Assembly (NCBI RefSeq): GCF_002272745.1
Contig: NZ_NPBD01000007.1
Location: 372,001 to 436,000, forward strand
Reading direction: 5' to 3'
DNA from: Terribacillus saccharophilus
GTDB lineage: Bacteria > Bacillota > Bacilli > Bacillales > Amphibacillaceae
Length of the DNA: 64,000 nt
Numbering within the stretch: the first letter of the stretch is position 1; each line of letters starts with the position of its first letter. Under the pieces are notes generated by a model. That model searched no databases. It saw only the letters and a list, made by a program, of their open reading frames with translations, and had not been told where the DNA came from. Below, one piece after another: positions 1 through 8,414 of the stretch. The position numbers were made by a program, and so were the translations under genes.

Positions 1-857
1 GCAAGTGCGTTAGACTCCAGTTCTGCTAGAGCTTCGCTGGAAACAGAGCGTAAATCCAGCTGGAATCCTGCATGTTGGGCAATAGTATTGATGGATGTAC
101 CGCCATGAATCGTGCCGACATTGTATGTTGTCTTCGGATCTTTAGGAACGGTCAAATCTGCTAATGCAGCTATAGCGCGACCTGCTGCATGGATGGCGCT
201 TGAAGTGCCAAAGTCACCAAAGCTATGTCCGCCTTTTCCTTTGAAGGTTACATTATAGCGCTTGCTTCCGACACCACAGTAAATCAAGTCGCCAGGGGAT
301 CCTGGCTCTACAGAAATGAAGCCATCCACATATGTATTGTCTCGGAAATATGCTTTCATACCGCGTAAATCACCTAAACCTTCTTCGCCGACATCAGCGA
401 GGAAGACGATATCTCCTTCTGTTTCGATCTTATTTTCTTCCAAAGTACGCAACAAGGTCAGTAAAACTGCCAAGCCGCGTCCGTCATCACCGATTCCAGG
501 AGCGTAGACGATTCCATCTTCTATTTTGGCTTTCACATTTGTACCAGCAGGGAAGACTGTATCCAAATGAGCTGCAATGACAACCGTGGGTCCGCTACCG
601 CTGCCTTTTCGTATGCCATATACATTTCCTTCGTCATCTGTTTTTAAGTCTTCCAAGCCGAATGCTGCCAGTTTCTCCTTAAAATAAGATGCACGAATTT
701 CTTCTTTGAATGGAGGTGCCTCCACTTCCGTTACTTCTATCTGATCCTTTGTCGTCTGTTCATTATCCTGTTTGAGAAAATACAGTGCGTCACGTACTTG
801 CTGCAGATCCAGAAGCTGTTCGAATTCCTTTGCGAATACCTTGCTGGTTGATGTCAT
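1..857 (-). CDS. M20-family metallopeptidase, C-terminus cut by window edge
   Basis: The gene reads leftwards and runs off the window, so only the first 285 or so residues are visible. They form the catalytic domain of an M20 zinc-dependent peptidase or amidohydrolase. AAHLDTVFP (about residues 95-103) carries the first metal-ligand His and its Asp, GIGDDGRG (about 121) the bridging Asp, and DVGEEG (about 155) the catalytic Glu pair. A glycine-rich lid-domain start (GKGGHSFGD) follows. The ATG at 855-857 has an AGGGG ribosome site just upstream. There is no signal peptide, so it should be cytoplasmic. Substrate (peptide, acyl-amino acid) cannot be told from this part. Confidence 0.85.
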   Translation of the reverse strand, partial: MTSTSKVFAKEFEQLLDLQQVRDALYFLKQDNEQTTKDQIEVTEVEAPPFKEEIRASYFKEKLAAFGLEDLKTDDEGNVYGIRKGSGSGPTVVIAAHLDTVFPAGTNVKAKIEDGIVYAPGIGDDGRGLAVLLTLLRTLEENKIETEGDIVFLADVGEEGLGDLRGMKAYFRDNTYVDGFISVEPGSPGDLIYCGVGSKRYNVTFKGKGGHSFGDFGTSSAIHAAGRAIAALADLTVPKDPKTTYNVGTIHGGTSINTIAQHAGFQLDLRSVSSEALAELESNAL

Positions 858-968
858 ATATTCCCCTGCTTTCCTATGGTATACGTGTACTGTAACACAA
901 AATCTCAATATACTGACAATTTAAACTGCGTAAATAGTCGAAAAGTAACGATTTGTTCTAATTTTATA

Positions 969-997
969 TTTACAAGGCATAAGATGTTATGTAAAAT
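969..997 (+). promoter_or_regulatory. Sigma A-type promoter of the amino-acid ABC operon
   Basis: TTTACA (969-974) and TAAAAT (992-997) are separated by 17 bases, ahead of the binding-protein gene that starts at 1069. The rest of the 858-1068 gap shows no other clear signal. Confidence 0.45.
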
Positions 998-1068
998 AAG
1001 TGCACCGGAATGAATAATTATAGATTTTATTGCAAGTTTACAATATAGATAGAAAAGGGGCATCAACT

Positions 1069-1878
1069 ATGAAATCAGTAAAAAAGCTCGTGGCAGCAGC
1101 TGGACTTGTTAGTGTTTTATTCTTAAGTGCATGTATATCTAATAACGAATCAAGCGGTTCTGGTGCTGAGGAAAAGCTTACTATCGGAACAGAAGCGACT
1201 TTCGCTCCTTTCGAATCCATGGAAGGTGATAAAATTGTTGGATTTGATGCAGATTTGCTAGACGCAATTATGAAAGAAGCAGGAATCGATTATGAATTCC
1301 AAAACACTGGCTGGGATCCAATGCTTGTCGGAGTAGAGAATGAGACGCTGCAAGCTGGAATGGCTGGTATCACAATAACGGATGAAAGAAAAGAAACGTA
1401 TGACTTCTCCGCTCCTTATTTCGAAGCAACACAGGTTATCGCTGTACCGGAAGGAACGGATATCCAATCAGGTGAGGATATCAAAGGGATGAGAATCGGA
1501 GTACAGAACGGTACGACTGGTGATGAAGCTGCACAGAAACTCGTTGGGGAGAACAGCAGTGATCTTTCTAAGTACGATTCATCAGCAGCAACCATGATGG
1601 CTTTGCAGAACGGTGACGTAGAGGCTGTAGTGACAGATATCGCAGTAGCTCAGCATTATGTAAAAAATAATCCTGATGCCAACATTACTCTAATTGAAGA
1701 TGAAGATAATTTTGAGCAGGAATATTACGGAATGCTGCTTCCGAAAGACAGCGAGCATAAAGAGAAAATAGATGAAGCGATCCAAACGATTATGGAGAAT
1801 GGAACGTATGAGGAAATCTATCAAGAGTGGTTTGAAGGCACACCGGATATTGAAGCACTGGAAAGCGCACAGCCATAA
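1069..1878 (+). CDS. Amino-acid ABC transporter, lipoprotein substrate-binding protein
   Basis: Extracellular receptor of a polar amino-acid importer (solute-binding family 3, as in GlnH, ArtP or TcyJ). The precursor has a lipoprotein signal with lipobox LSAC (Cys about residue 22). The mature part opens with the family pattern LTIGTEATFAPFE, then GFDADLLDAI and the ligand-loop motif ITDERKETYDFSAPY. I chose the ATG at 1069 because AAAAGGGG lies just upstream and the signal peptide then starts correctly; an upstream in-frame TTG has no ribosome site. It is first of three genes for receptor, permease and ATPase. Exact ligand (Gln, Arg, cystine or other) is not resolved. Confidence 0.9.
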   Translation: MKSVKKLVAAAGLVSVLFLSACISNNESSGSGAEEKLTIGTEATFAPFESMEGDKIVGFDADLLDAIMKEAGIDYEFQNTGWDPMLVGVENETLQAGMAGITITDERKETYDFSAPYFEATQVIAVPEGTDIQSGEDIKGMRIGVQNGTTGDEAAQKLVGENSSDLSKYDSSAATMMALQNGDVEAVVTDIAVAQHYVKNNPDANITLIEDEDNFEQEYYGMLLPKDSEHKEKIDEAIQTIMENGTYEEIYQEWFEGTPDIEALESAQP

Positions 1879-1886
1879 GAAGAATC

Positions 1887-1920
1887 ATATAGCGTAACGA
1901 CAACAACCGTTACGCTATAT
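1887..1920 (+). terminator. Intercistronic stem-loop in the amino-acid ABC operon
   Basis: A 13-bp perfect inverted repeat (1887-1899 and 1908-1920) with an 8-base loop lies between the binding-protein and permease genes. Only a short T-rich tail follows. Such hairpins often stabilise the upstream mRNA or partly terminate, giving more receptor than membrane subunits; that role is inferred. Confidence 0.6.
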
Positions 1921-1958
1921 TTACGTTTTGATTTATTAGCTATACTGAGGTGAGAGAA

Positions 1959-2672
1959 ATGGATTTTAGATGGGAAATCATTAGTGAATATTTACCTTTC
2001 TTTATGAGAGGGCTCGGATATACAATCCTGGCGTCCTTGATTGGATTCCTCGTTGGAGCTTTAATTGGTTTAGTGATCGGAATGGGTAAAAGCTTGTCTA
2101 ACCCAATACTTCGGCTGCCGTTCATTTGGTATGTGAATATTTTCAGAGGTACCCCGCTGTTAGTACAGATCTTTTTGATCCACTTTGCGGTGATGCCGAT
2201 TTTCATTAAGCCGCCGGAGCCACTTATATCATTAATTGTTGCATTAGCTTTGAATTCTGCTGCTTATATTGCAGAAATCTTCCGCGCTGGTATCAACTCC
2301 ATCGATAAGGGGCAGCGGGAAGCTGCATACAGTCTTGGAATGAACCATGCACAAGTGCTTCGGCATGTCGTGCTGCCGCAGGCATTTAAGCGGATGATTC
2401 CGCCGCTTGGCAACGAATTTATTGTGTTGGTGAAGGATTCTTCGCTTGGAGCTGTCATTGCTGCACCGGAACTTTTCTATTGGGGAAGAGTAGCAGTTGG
2501 AGCGTATTCGAGAGTCTGGGAGCCGTATTTGGCCGTTGCCGTTTTATATTTCGTTGTTTGTTTAGTATTATCATATGTACAGAGCTTTTTAGAAAGGAAG
2601 TATGCGACAGATGATCAGCGTAAAAAACCTAAAAAAGTCGTTCGGCGATCTCGAGGTGCTGCGGGACATTAA
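1959..2672 (+). CDS. Amino-acid ABC transporter permease
   Basis: Membrane subunit of the polar amino-acid importer (HisM/GlnP type), 237 residues with several hydrophobic helices. The EAA loop that docks the ATPase is clear: [22 protein letters not shown], in the second half. [13 protein letters not shown] is a family hallmark. GAGGTGAG precedes the ATG at 1959; the GTG at 1950 sits inside that ribosome site and is unlikely. The last 62 bases overlap the ATPase gene, indicating coupled translation. The C-terminus is a short basic tail encoded inside the overlap. Confidence 0.9.
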   Translation: MDFRWEIISEYLPFFMRGLGYTILASLIGFLVGALIGLVIGMGKSLSNPILRLPFIWYVNIFRGTPLLVQIFLIHFAVMPIFIKPPEPLISLIVALALNSAAYIAEIFRAGINSIDKGQREAAYSLGMNHAQVLRHVVLPQAFKRMIPPLGNEFIVLVKDSSLGAVIAAPELFYWGRVAVGAYSRVWEPYLAVAVLYFVVCLVLSYVQSFLERKYATDDQRKKPKKVVRRSRGAAGH

Positions 2673-3333
2673 CGTCGAAATAGAGGAAAAAGAAGTAGTC
2701 GTCGTTATCGGTCCTTCCGGTTCCGGGAAGTCCACTTTCATTCGGTGTCTCAACCGGATTGAGGATATTACGGGTGGTCATGTTTATATAGAAGGAACTG
2801 ATATTTCTCAGAGAAAAGTGAACATCAATAAAGTGCGGACAGATGTAGGTATGGTATTCCAACAGTTCAACTTGTTCCCTCATAAGACAGTACTGGAAAA
2901 TATTATGCTTTCTCCGATGGTCGTCCGCAAGTGGAAAAAGAAGGATGCGGAAGAAAAGGCATTATCACTGCTTCGAAAAGTCGGTTTGGAGGACAAAGCG
3001 GGTGTATTTCCGGAATCTCTTTCCGGAGGACAAAAGCAGCGTGTGGCTATTGCCCGCGCTTTATGCATGGAGCCGAAGGTGATGCTGTTCGATGAACCAA
3101 CATCTGCACTTGATCCAGAAATGGTCGGAGAGGTGCTTGAGGTCATGAAGCAGCTTGCGAATGAAGGCATGACAATGATTGTTGTAACGCATGAAATGGG
3201 CTTTGCGCGCGAAGTTGGTGATCGAGTGCTGTTCATGGATGGCGGTTATATTGTAGAGGAAGCGAAACCGGAGGAGATTTTCAGTAATCCGAAGGAAGAA
3301 CGGACAAAGGCTTTCTTAAGTAAAGTATTATGA
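2611..3333 (+). CDS. Amino-acid ABC transporter ATP-binding protein
   Basis: Cytoplasmic ATPase (GlnQ/HisP type, 240 residues) that powers the importer encoded just upstream. It shows Walker [11 protein letters not shown]-loop FQQFNLFPH, signature LSGGQKQR, Walker B VMLFDEP with SALDPE, and switch His in VVTHEMGF. Two in-frame ATGs occur at 2602 and 2611; the AAGGAAG site ending at 2600 favours 2611. It overlaps the permease gene by 62 bases and is followed by a strong terminator, so it closes the operon. Confidence 0.92.
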   Translation: MISVKNLKKSFGDLEVLRDINVEIEEKEVVVVIGPSGSGKSTFIRCLNRIEDITGGHVYIEGTDISQRKVNINKVRTDVGMVFQQFNLFPHKTVLENIMLSPMVVRKWKKKDAEEKALSLLRKVGLEDKAGVFPESLSGGQKQRVAIARALCMEPKVMLFDEPTSALDPEMVGEVLEVMKQLANEGMTMIVVTHEMGFAREVGDRVLFMDGGYIVEEAKPEEIFSNPKEERTKAFLSKVL

Positions 3334-3335
3334 CA

Positions 3336-3372
3336 GAACAGCCAGTGCATCTACGCACTGGCTGTTCTTTTT
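3336..3372 (+). terminator. Intrinsic terminator of the amino-acid ABC operon
   Basis: A perfect 13-bp stem (3336-3348 with 3355-3367), 6-base loop and T-rich tail directly follow the ATPase stop codon. Confidence 0.88.
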
Positions 3373-3463
3373 GTAAAAAGGGCGTCATATTTTCTTACAA
3401 GTTTGCTGTTATCCTATATTCCCTATGCTAAAGTAAGGGTAAGGTTTTCGGGTAACAAACGAA

Positions 3464-3602
3464 CTGTAACCAATAGGCAACATTCGTCATGTTCTCGGTT
3501 AATCCCTCTCATTTGCAAGCAGAATGCATTGTTCGGCTTGTCTTACAGCTTGTACAGGTGATATGTTGCGTGGCATATCCGACTGTGCAGGCTGTTTTTT
3601 TT
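3464..3602 (+). promoter_or_regulatory. Structured 5' leader with terminator before the NMT1-type ABC operon (riboswitch-like, class unknown)
   Basis: The 337-base gap before 3711 holds several pairings. CTGTAA (3464-3469) can pair with TTACAG (3543-3548), closing a junction around two hairpins: AACAT/ATGTT (3479-3493, with TAACC/GGTTA outside it as an alternative) and CAAGC/GCTTG with GAA/TTC (3516-3540). TTACAG also forms the base of a long terminator: 13-bp stem 3545-3557 with 3583-3595, inner GATATG/CATATC, then eight Ts (3595-3602). The two states exclude each other, as in a transcription-attenuating riboswitch. I find no TPP, SAM, purine, guanidine or T-box signature. Pairings are seen; ligand control is inference. 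From 3603 to 3698 nothing else stands out. Confidence 0.45.
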
Positions 3603-3710
3603 GTGCTTTTTGCAGAAATAAGGAAAATTGTGCTGGACATGCTTTAAATTTGTAATCATTTAGCACACTCCTGCGTATGATGGGTCTATAGAAATGACAG
3701 GAGTGGCGCA

Positions 3711-4487
3711 ATGTATAAATTAAAGGTCGTAGATGCTAGCAAGATATTCAGACGCGACGGACAGGAAGTTGTTGCATTGCAGGCGACAACAATGCAAATA
3801 CCTGCTGGACGCTTTGTCAGTATTATTGGCCCCAGTGGCTGCGGCAAGTCGACACTCTTTAATATGATTGCCGGGCTTATCAAACCGACCACTGGAAAAA
3901 TCCTTTTGGATGGGCAGAATATTGTCGGTAAGAGTGGTTATGTTGGTTATATGCTTCAAAAAGATCTGCTGCTACCATGGCGGACAATCTTGGATAATGT
4001 GATTCTCGGCTTGGAAATCAAGGGTGTTTCGAAGCGGGAGGCAAGAAAGAAGGCACAGCCATTACTAGAAAGATATGGTTTACAAGGCTTTGAAAACAAT
4101 TATCCGCCGGAGTTATCAGGCGGTATGAGACAGCGGGCAGCATTATTGAGAACGCTGCTGTATGACCAGGATGTTATCCTGCTTGATGAGCCATTCGGCG
4201 CGCTGGATGCGCAGACGAGACTGCAGATGCAGGGGTGGCTGCTCCGTATCTGGGAGGATTTCCAGAAGACTATTCTATTCATCACTCACGATATAGATGA
4301 AGCTATTTACTTATCAGATGATATTTATGTTCTGTCCCATCGCCCCGGCAAGTTGAAGGCAAAGATTCACGTGGAATTGGAACGCCCGCGCGGGGAAGAG
4401 ACATTGCTGTCGGACAATTTCATATCATTAAAGCAAAAGTTGCTGGATTTGCTTAGAGAGGAACCGAAAGACAATGGTACAACCTGA
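3711..4487 (+). CDS. ABC transporter ATP-binding protein, SsuB/TauB/NrtD type
   Basis: ATPase of an importer of the nitrate/sulfonate/taurine/thiamine-precursor class, 258 residues. Walker A is GPSGCGKST, Q-loop MLQKDLLLPW, signature LSGGMRQR, Walker B VILLDEPFGALD, and the switch His lies in FITHDIDEAIYLSD. The DLLLPWRT stretch is characteristic of this class. The ATG has an AGGAG site upstream. Its end overlaps the permease gene by 14 bases. The substrate is not known; the riboswitch-like leader upstream should be a clue once classified. Confidence 0.88.
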   Translation: MYKLKVVDASKIFRRDGQEVVALQATTMQIPAGRFVSIIGPSGCGKSTLFNMIAGLIKPTTGKILLDGQNIVGKSGYVGYMLQKDLLLPWRTILDNVILGLEIKGVSKREARKKAQPLLERYGLQGFENNYPPELSGGMRQRAALLRTLLYDQDVILLDEPFGALDAQTRLQMQGWLLRIWEDFQKTILFITHDIDEAIYLSDDIYVLSHRPGKLKAKIHVELERPRGEETLLSDNFISLKQKLLDLLREEPKDNGTT

Positions 4488-5289
4488 AAAGAAACGATAC
4501 ATTGAGGACGAGAAGAAACGCCAGCAGCGAATGAAGCGGATCGTGTTTGGCGGTCAGTTTGGTCTTGGGATACTGGTGATTGTATTGTGGGAGGTTCTGA
4601 CACGATACGAAGTGATGGATCCTTATTATTGGAGCAGTCCAAGCACAATCTATGAAACTGCCAAGGTAGCTTTTTTGGAAGGTACGCTTTGGGATGATTT
4701 GGTCTATACATCGCTTGCAACACTCGCGGGCTTTGCGTTAGGAACAGTATTTGGTTCTTTTATTGGTCTGTCTTTTTGGTGGTCTGCTTATTATTCCAGA
4801 ATATCGGAGCCATATCTGATTGCGTTTAATGCCATTCCGAAGCTTGCGCTTGGTCCAGTCATTGTCATTCTGTTTGGCATCGGGTTCTTTTCCAAAGTGA
4901 TGCTTGCATTCCTGATGACCGTCATTGTCACGGCGCTGGCTGCTCATAGCGGCATTAAAGCAATTGATAAAGATCTGGAAAAGCTGCTTTATTCCCTAGG
5001 AGCGAAACGCAGACATGTCTTTACAAAAGTAGTTGTCCCGACAACGATGCCTTGGATTGTCAGCAGTCTGCGAATCAATATAGCATTGGCGCTTGCGGGT
5101 ACAATTGTCGGAGAATTCATAAGTTCCCGCCAAGGAATCGGCAGGATGATCCTTTATGCAGGACAGATTTTAGATATTGACCTTGTTTGGGTAGGTGTCG
5201 TTGTATTGTCTCTGTTGTCTATGCTCATGTACGCAGGGACAGTCAGTTTAGAAAAGTTATTGCTTCGCGGTCAAGAGCCGAAACAATAG
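4474..5289 (+). CDS. ABC transporter permease, SsuC/TauC/ThiX type
   Basis: Integral membrane subunit of the same importer, 271 residues, with about six hydrophobic helices. The docking loop is visible around KLLYSLGAKRRHVFTKVVVP, and the family pattern AFNAIPKLALGPVIVI precedes it. A charged N-terminal tail (KKRYIEDEKKRQQRMKR) sits before the first helix. The start codon lies within the last codons of the ATPase gene, and the binding-protein gene follows 10 bases after the stop, so the three are one transcriptional unit. Confidence 0.88.
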   Translation: MVQPEKKRYIEDEKKRQQRMKRIVFGGQFGLGILVIVLWEVLTRYEVMDPYYWSSPSTIYETAKVAFLEGTLWDDLVYTSLATLAGFALGTVFGSFIGLSFWWSAYYSRISEPYLIAFNAIPKLALGPVIVILFGIGFFSKVMLAFLMTVIVTALAAHSGIKAIDKDLEKLLYSLGAKRRHVFTKVVVPTTMPWIVSSLRINIALALAGTIVGEFISSRQGIGRMILYAGQILDIDLVWVGVVVLSLLSMLMYAGTVSLEKLLLRGQEPKQ

Positions 5290-5299
5290 GAGGTGTCCA

Positions 5300-6307
5300 A
5301 TGAGTAAAATGCGGTTGTTTGGTGTAATTTGTTTGGCGGTTTTGCTTGGTATCCTGGCAGGATGTACGGGTGGCGGTGAGGAAGAGAAGCTGAAGAAAAT
5401 TACTATTGCAGAACCAGTGCATTTGACTGGCTACCTGCCGCTGTATGCAGCCATCCATGAAGGATATTTTGAGGAAGAAGGACTGGACGTAGAAGTAGTA
5501 ACCGCAACTGGCGGAGCACATGTGACAACCGTTGTAAGCGGAGATGCCTGGGGAAATATTGCTGGTCCGGATTCGAATGCCCTTGCTAATATTGATTCTA
5601 ATGACCCAATCGTATCAGTTGTCAACGTTGTTAACCGTGCCAATGTCTACTTGATGGCAGGCGGAGACACACCTCCTGCAGGAGCATCAGAGGAAGAATT
5701 GGCAGCTTACCTGGAAGGAAAGACGATTGCAGCTGGGCGTTATGGCGGCAGCCCTAACCTGTTGACGCGTTATTTGATCATGGAACTTGGCATGGAGCCA
5801 GGCAAAGACGTTTTGCTTGAGGAGCCTGCCGATGCAAGTGCAGTCGTATCGTTAGTCGAGAATGGTCAGGCGGATATTGCTAATGGAGCGGAACCTCAAA
5901 TATACGATGGTATTGAAAAAGGGGTCTGGAATGAACCTTTCTATGGGTTTCCTAGTTTAGGAGATTATCCGTACAGTGTTATTAGTGTAAAGCAATCTAC
6001 TATTGATGAGGATCCTGAAACTGTCCAGAAATTTGTAGAAGCTATTACAAAGGCTTTAAAAGCGGTGGATGAGGATGAAGAGCTGGCGATGCGGGTATTA
6101 AAGAAGGAGTTTCCTACAACAGAGGAAGCAAGTCTGCAAGCATCACTAGATCGAGCATATGCTGATGAACTATGGAGCAAGGATGGCTATATAACGGAGG
6201 AAGCAACAGATAAGACGATCGATGTAGTGACGAAGACAGGTGTATACAAGGGAGATTATAAATACGAAGAGCTGGTTAATATGGAGTTTGTCGAGGCATT
6301 GGAATAA
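5300..6307 (+). CDS. NMT1/SsuA-family substrate-binding lipoprotein
   Basis: Extracellular receptor of the importer, 335 residues. The signal peptide ends in lipobox LAGC (Cys about 22). The mature start has the NMT1/THI5-like pattern: ITIAEPVHLTGYLPLYAAIH followed by EGYFEEEGLDVEVV. A near-ideal AGGAGGTG site precedes the ATG. Members of this family bind sulfonates, nitrate, or pyrimidine precursors of thiamine; none of the catabolic or thiamine genes that would settle the ligand is adjacent. A terminator follows immediately. Confidence 0.85.
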   Translation: MSKMRLFGVICLAVLLGILAGCTGGGEEEKLKKITIAEPVHLTGYLPLYAAIHEGYFEEEGLDVEVVTATGGAHVTTVVSGDAWGNIAGPDSNALANIDSNDPIVSVVNVVNRANVYLMAGGDTPPAGASEEELAAYLEGKTIAAGRYGGSPNLLTRYLIMELGMEPGKDVLLEEPADASAVVSLVENGQADIANGAEPQIYDGIEKGVWNEPFYGFPSLGDYPYSVISVKQSTIDEDPETVQKFVEAITKALKAVDEDEELAMRVLKKEFPTTEEASLQASLDRAYADELWSKDGYITEEATDKTIDVVTKTGVYKGDYKYEELVNMEFVEALE

Positions 6308-6313
6308 ATTGTG

Positions 6314-6338
6314 GCTGGCAATTGATGCCAGCTTTTTT
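6314..6338 (+). terminator. Intrinsic terminator of the NMT1-type ABC operon
   Basis: GCTGGCA/TGCCAGC stem (6314-6320, 6326-6332), 5-base loop, then six Ts. Confidence 0.85.
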
Positions 6339-6476
6339 CTTGGAAACTTAGGCAGGGCATCGCCATATAGTATGGATGGAAAGGGCTTTTTCATGTTTAA
6401 AAGTTTCTACTAGGAAACTTTATTGTTATAGTGCATAATAAGAGAAATAGAGAATGACAGCAGAACAAGGAGGGCA

Positions 6477-7280
6477 ATGATGGACGAAAATGTATTACTA
6501 GCCTTAGGATTGACTTTGATGGCTGGCCTTGCAACAGGTATAGGCAGTCTGATGGGATTTTTCACCTCTACAACAAATACAAAATTTCTATCACTCAGTC
6601 TCGGTTTTTCTGCCGGGGTAATGATTTATGTCTCTATGGTCGAAATATTCATTAAAGCGAAAGATGCTTTAACTGGTGCCATGGGCATCCAGGCAGGTAA
6701 CTGGGCAACTGTTGGGGGATTCTTCGGCGGAATGCTCCTCATTGCCTTAATTGATAAATTGATACCGAAGCAATCCAATCCGCATGAAGGCAAGAAAGTC
6801 GAAGAGATGGATAATCCAACACAGAATCAGGCCTTGCTCAAAATGGGTACTTTCACTGCATTGGCTATCGCCATCCATAACTTCCCAGAAGGTATTGCTA
6901 CCTTTACGTCCGCCTTGCAGGATCCTTCACTTGGGATAGCGATTGCCATTGCTATCGCCATCCACAATATTCCGGAGGGGATTGCTGTTGCAGTGCCAGT
7001 CTACTTTGCGACGGGTAATAAGAAGAAGGCTTTCGGTCTTTCATTCTTATCGGGTCTATCAGAACCAGTAGGTGCGGTTCTTGCTTACCTTGTTCTGATG
7101 CCGTTCCTGAACGATATCATGTTTGGAGTTATCTTCGCCGCTGTAGCAGGAATCATGGTCTTTATCTCACTTGATGGCCTGCTGCCAGCTGCCAAGAAAT
7201 ACGATGAAGGACATACATCCATTTATGGATTAATCAGTGGCATGATGGTGATGGCTGTCAGTTTGCTTCTATTCATCTGA
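6477..7280 (+). CDS. zupT: ZIP-family zinc/divalent-metal transporter ZupT
   Basis: Metal uptake protein of the ZIP family, 267 residues with about eight hydrophobic helices. The two signature metal-binding helices are explicit: HNFPEG (about residues 134-139) and HNIPEG (about 163-168). A hydrophilic, charged loop (about 95-115) separates helices III and IV. Two adjacent ATGs (6477, 6480) follow AAGGAGGG; the second has the more usual spacing. It stands alone, between the NMT1 operon terminator and its own hairpin. No Zur-type operator was recognised upstream. Confidence 0.9.
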   Translation: MMDENVLLALGLTLMAGLATGIGSLMGFFTSTTNTKFLSLSLGFSAGVMIYVSMVEIFIKAKDALTGAMGIQAGNWATVGGFFGGMLLIALIDKLIPKQSNPHEGKKVEEMDNPTQNQALLKMGTFTALAIAIHNFPEGIATFTSALQDPSLGIAIAIAIAIHNIPEGIAVAVPVYFATGNKKKAFGLSFLSGLSEPVGAVLAYLVLMPFLNDIMFGVIFAAVAGIMVFISLDGLLPAAKKYDEGHTSIYGLISGMMVMAVSLLLFI

Positions 7281-7283
7281 ATC

Positions 7284-7315
7284 AGAACCCGTTTGCTTAA
7301 GCAGGCGGGTTCTTT
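7284..7315 (+). terminator. Hairpin terminator after zupT
   Basis: A 12-bp stem (7284-7295 with 7301-7312, including G-T pairs) and TTAA loop, but only a short T stretch. A TATAAT hexamer at 7319-7324 immediately downstream may be the -10 box of the next gene. Confidence 0.6.
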
Positions 7316-7348
7316 GTGTATAATAGGAAGAAACAGGAGGGATACCCT

Positions 7349-8299
7349 ATGGGAAGTAAACTAGTGGAGAATAGCAGGAATGTATTGAGCAGCAGTCTGG
7401 CACTGAAAAAAGAAGAAACCTTGCTTATCGTAACAGATGACAGTAAGAAGGAACTGGCCGAAGCACTCTATGCAGCTGGCAGATCAATCGGGTCGGAAAC
7501 ATTGCTGCTTGTTATGCAAGATAGGGAGAAGTCCGGTCAGGAGCCTCCGAGCGGTGTGGCAGAAGCAATGAAGCATTGTGATGTGGCTGTTTGTATTACG
7601 GAGCATTCCCTCACACATACACAGGCAAAAAAAGACGCAGTAGCAGCTGGAGTTCGCGTGGCGACGATGCCTGGTATTACATATGATATGTTTTTGGAAG
7701 GCGCAATAAGTGCAGATTACAATACAGTTGAAAAAATGACCTTTGAAGTAACGGAAAAATTAAGCCAATCAAAGCAAGTAACAATCAGAAAAGATAGGGA
7801 GGAGCTGAGCTTCTCTATCAAAGGTCGCAGCGGCGTACCAAGTACCGGTATTTACCGGGAAAAAGGGCAATCCGGAAACCTGCCTTCTGGTGAAGCATTC
7901 ATTGCGCCCTTGGAAGGTACAGCTTCAGGACGTATATGGATCGATGGCTCAATTTCCGGCTTAGGCAAGCTGGATGAACCGATACTCCTTACAATGGAAG
8001 AAGGGCGTTTGATAGCTGCTACCGGCAGGCAAGGGGAGATGCTGCTGCAAATGCTTGGAAATGGTGATGGCCGCAATGTAGCTGAATTCGGTGTCGGAAC
8101 GAATGACAAAGCCCGAATCACTGCCAACGTCCTGGAGGATGAGAAAGTATATGGGACGATTCATATTGCTTTTGGCAGCAATAACACCTTTGGAGGCATG
8201 ATAGCTGCTGGTGTCCACATTGATTGTGTTGTGAAAGCTCCGACAGTTTATTTGGATGATACATTACTTTTGGAAGAAGGACACATGAAGCGTAGCTAA
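7349..8299 (+). CDS. M29-like aminopeptidase / NicX-related metal enzyme
   Basis: A 316-residue protein resembling enzymes annotated as leucyl aminopeptidase in Bacillus and related to the M29 / 2,5-dihydroxypyridine dioxygenase (NicX) fold. Visible anchors are GIYREKGQSGNLPSGEAF, the acidic EFGVGTNDKAR stretch, and GTIHIAFGSNNTFGG plus HIDCVV near the C-terminus, where M29 enzymes place metal-ligand His and Asp residues. AGGAGGG supports the ATG at 7349. True substrate is uncertain; peptide cleavage is a family-level guess. A classical M29 enzyme (AmpS) is also encoded at 45047-46276. Confidence 0.75.
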   Translation: MGSKLVENSRNVLSSSLALKKEETLLIVTDDSKKELAEALYAAGRSIGSETLLLVMQDREKSGQEPPSGVAEAMKHCDVAVCITEHSLTHTQAKKDAVAAGVRVATMPGITYDMFLEGAISADYNTVEKMTFEVTEKLSQSKQVTIRKDREELSFSIKGRSGVPSTGIYREKGQSGNLPSGEAFIAPLEGTASGRIWIDGSISGLGKLDEPILLTMEEGRLIAATGRQGEMLLQMLGNGDGRNVAEFGVGTNDKARITANVLEDEKVYGTIHIAFGSNNTFGGMIAAGVHIDCVVKAPTVYLDDTLLLEEGHMKRS

Positions 8300-8310
8300 A
8301 GCTGCGCTTC
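8287..8310 (+). terminator. Hairpin overlapping the stop of the M29-like gene
   Basis: A 10-bp stem (8287-8296 with 8301-8310, one G-T pair) and 4-base loop; the T-tail is only two bases, so termination would be weak. Confidence 0.4.
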
Positions 8311-8326
8311 TTAGCATACCGCACAA

Positions 8327-8340
8327 TAAAAGCGCTTACA
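8327..8340 (+). promoter_or_regulatory. Catabolite-responsive element (cre) upstream of msmX
   Basis: TAAAAGCGCTTACA matches the CcpA consensus TGWAANCGNTNWCA at 13 of 14 positions. It lies about 75 bases before the msmX start. A second, weaker copy (core GCGCTTACA) overlaps the msmX ribosome site. Confidence 0.6.
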
Positions 8341-8414
8341 TTTTGTGCAAGTGACAAATGGAAATAAAAGACGAAACAAGGTAAAGTAAAGATATATAAA
8401 AGGAGGCGCTTACA

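Noticed and set aside
3373..3710. TPP riboswitch ahead of the NMT1-type importer, as seen for ThiXYZ
   Set aside because: The TPP core sequences (CUGAGA and the ACCUGAUCUGG...AAUGCCAGCG stretch) are absent, so the leader is left unclassified.
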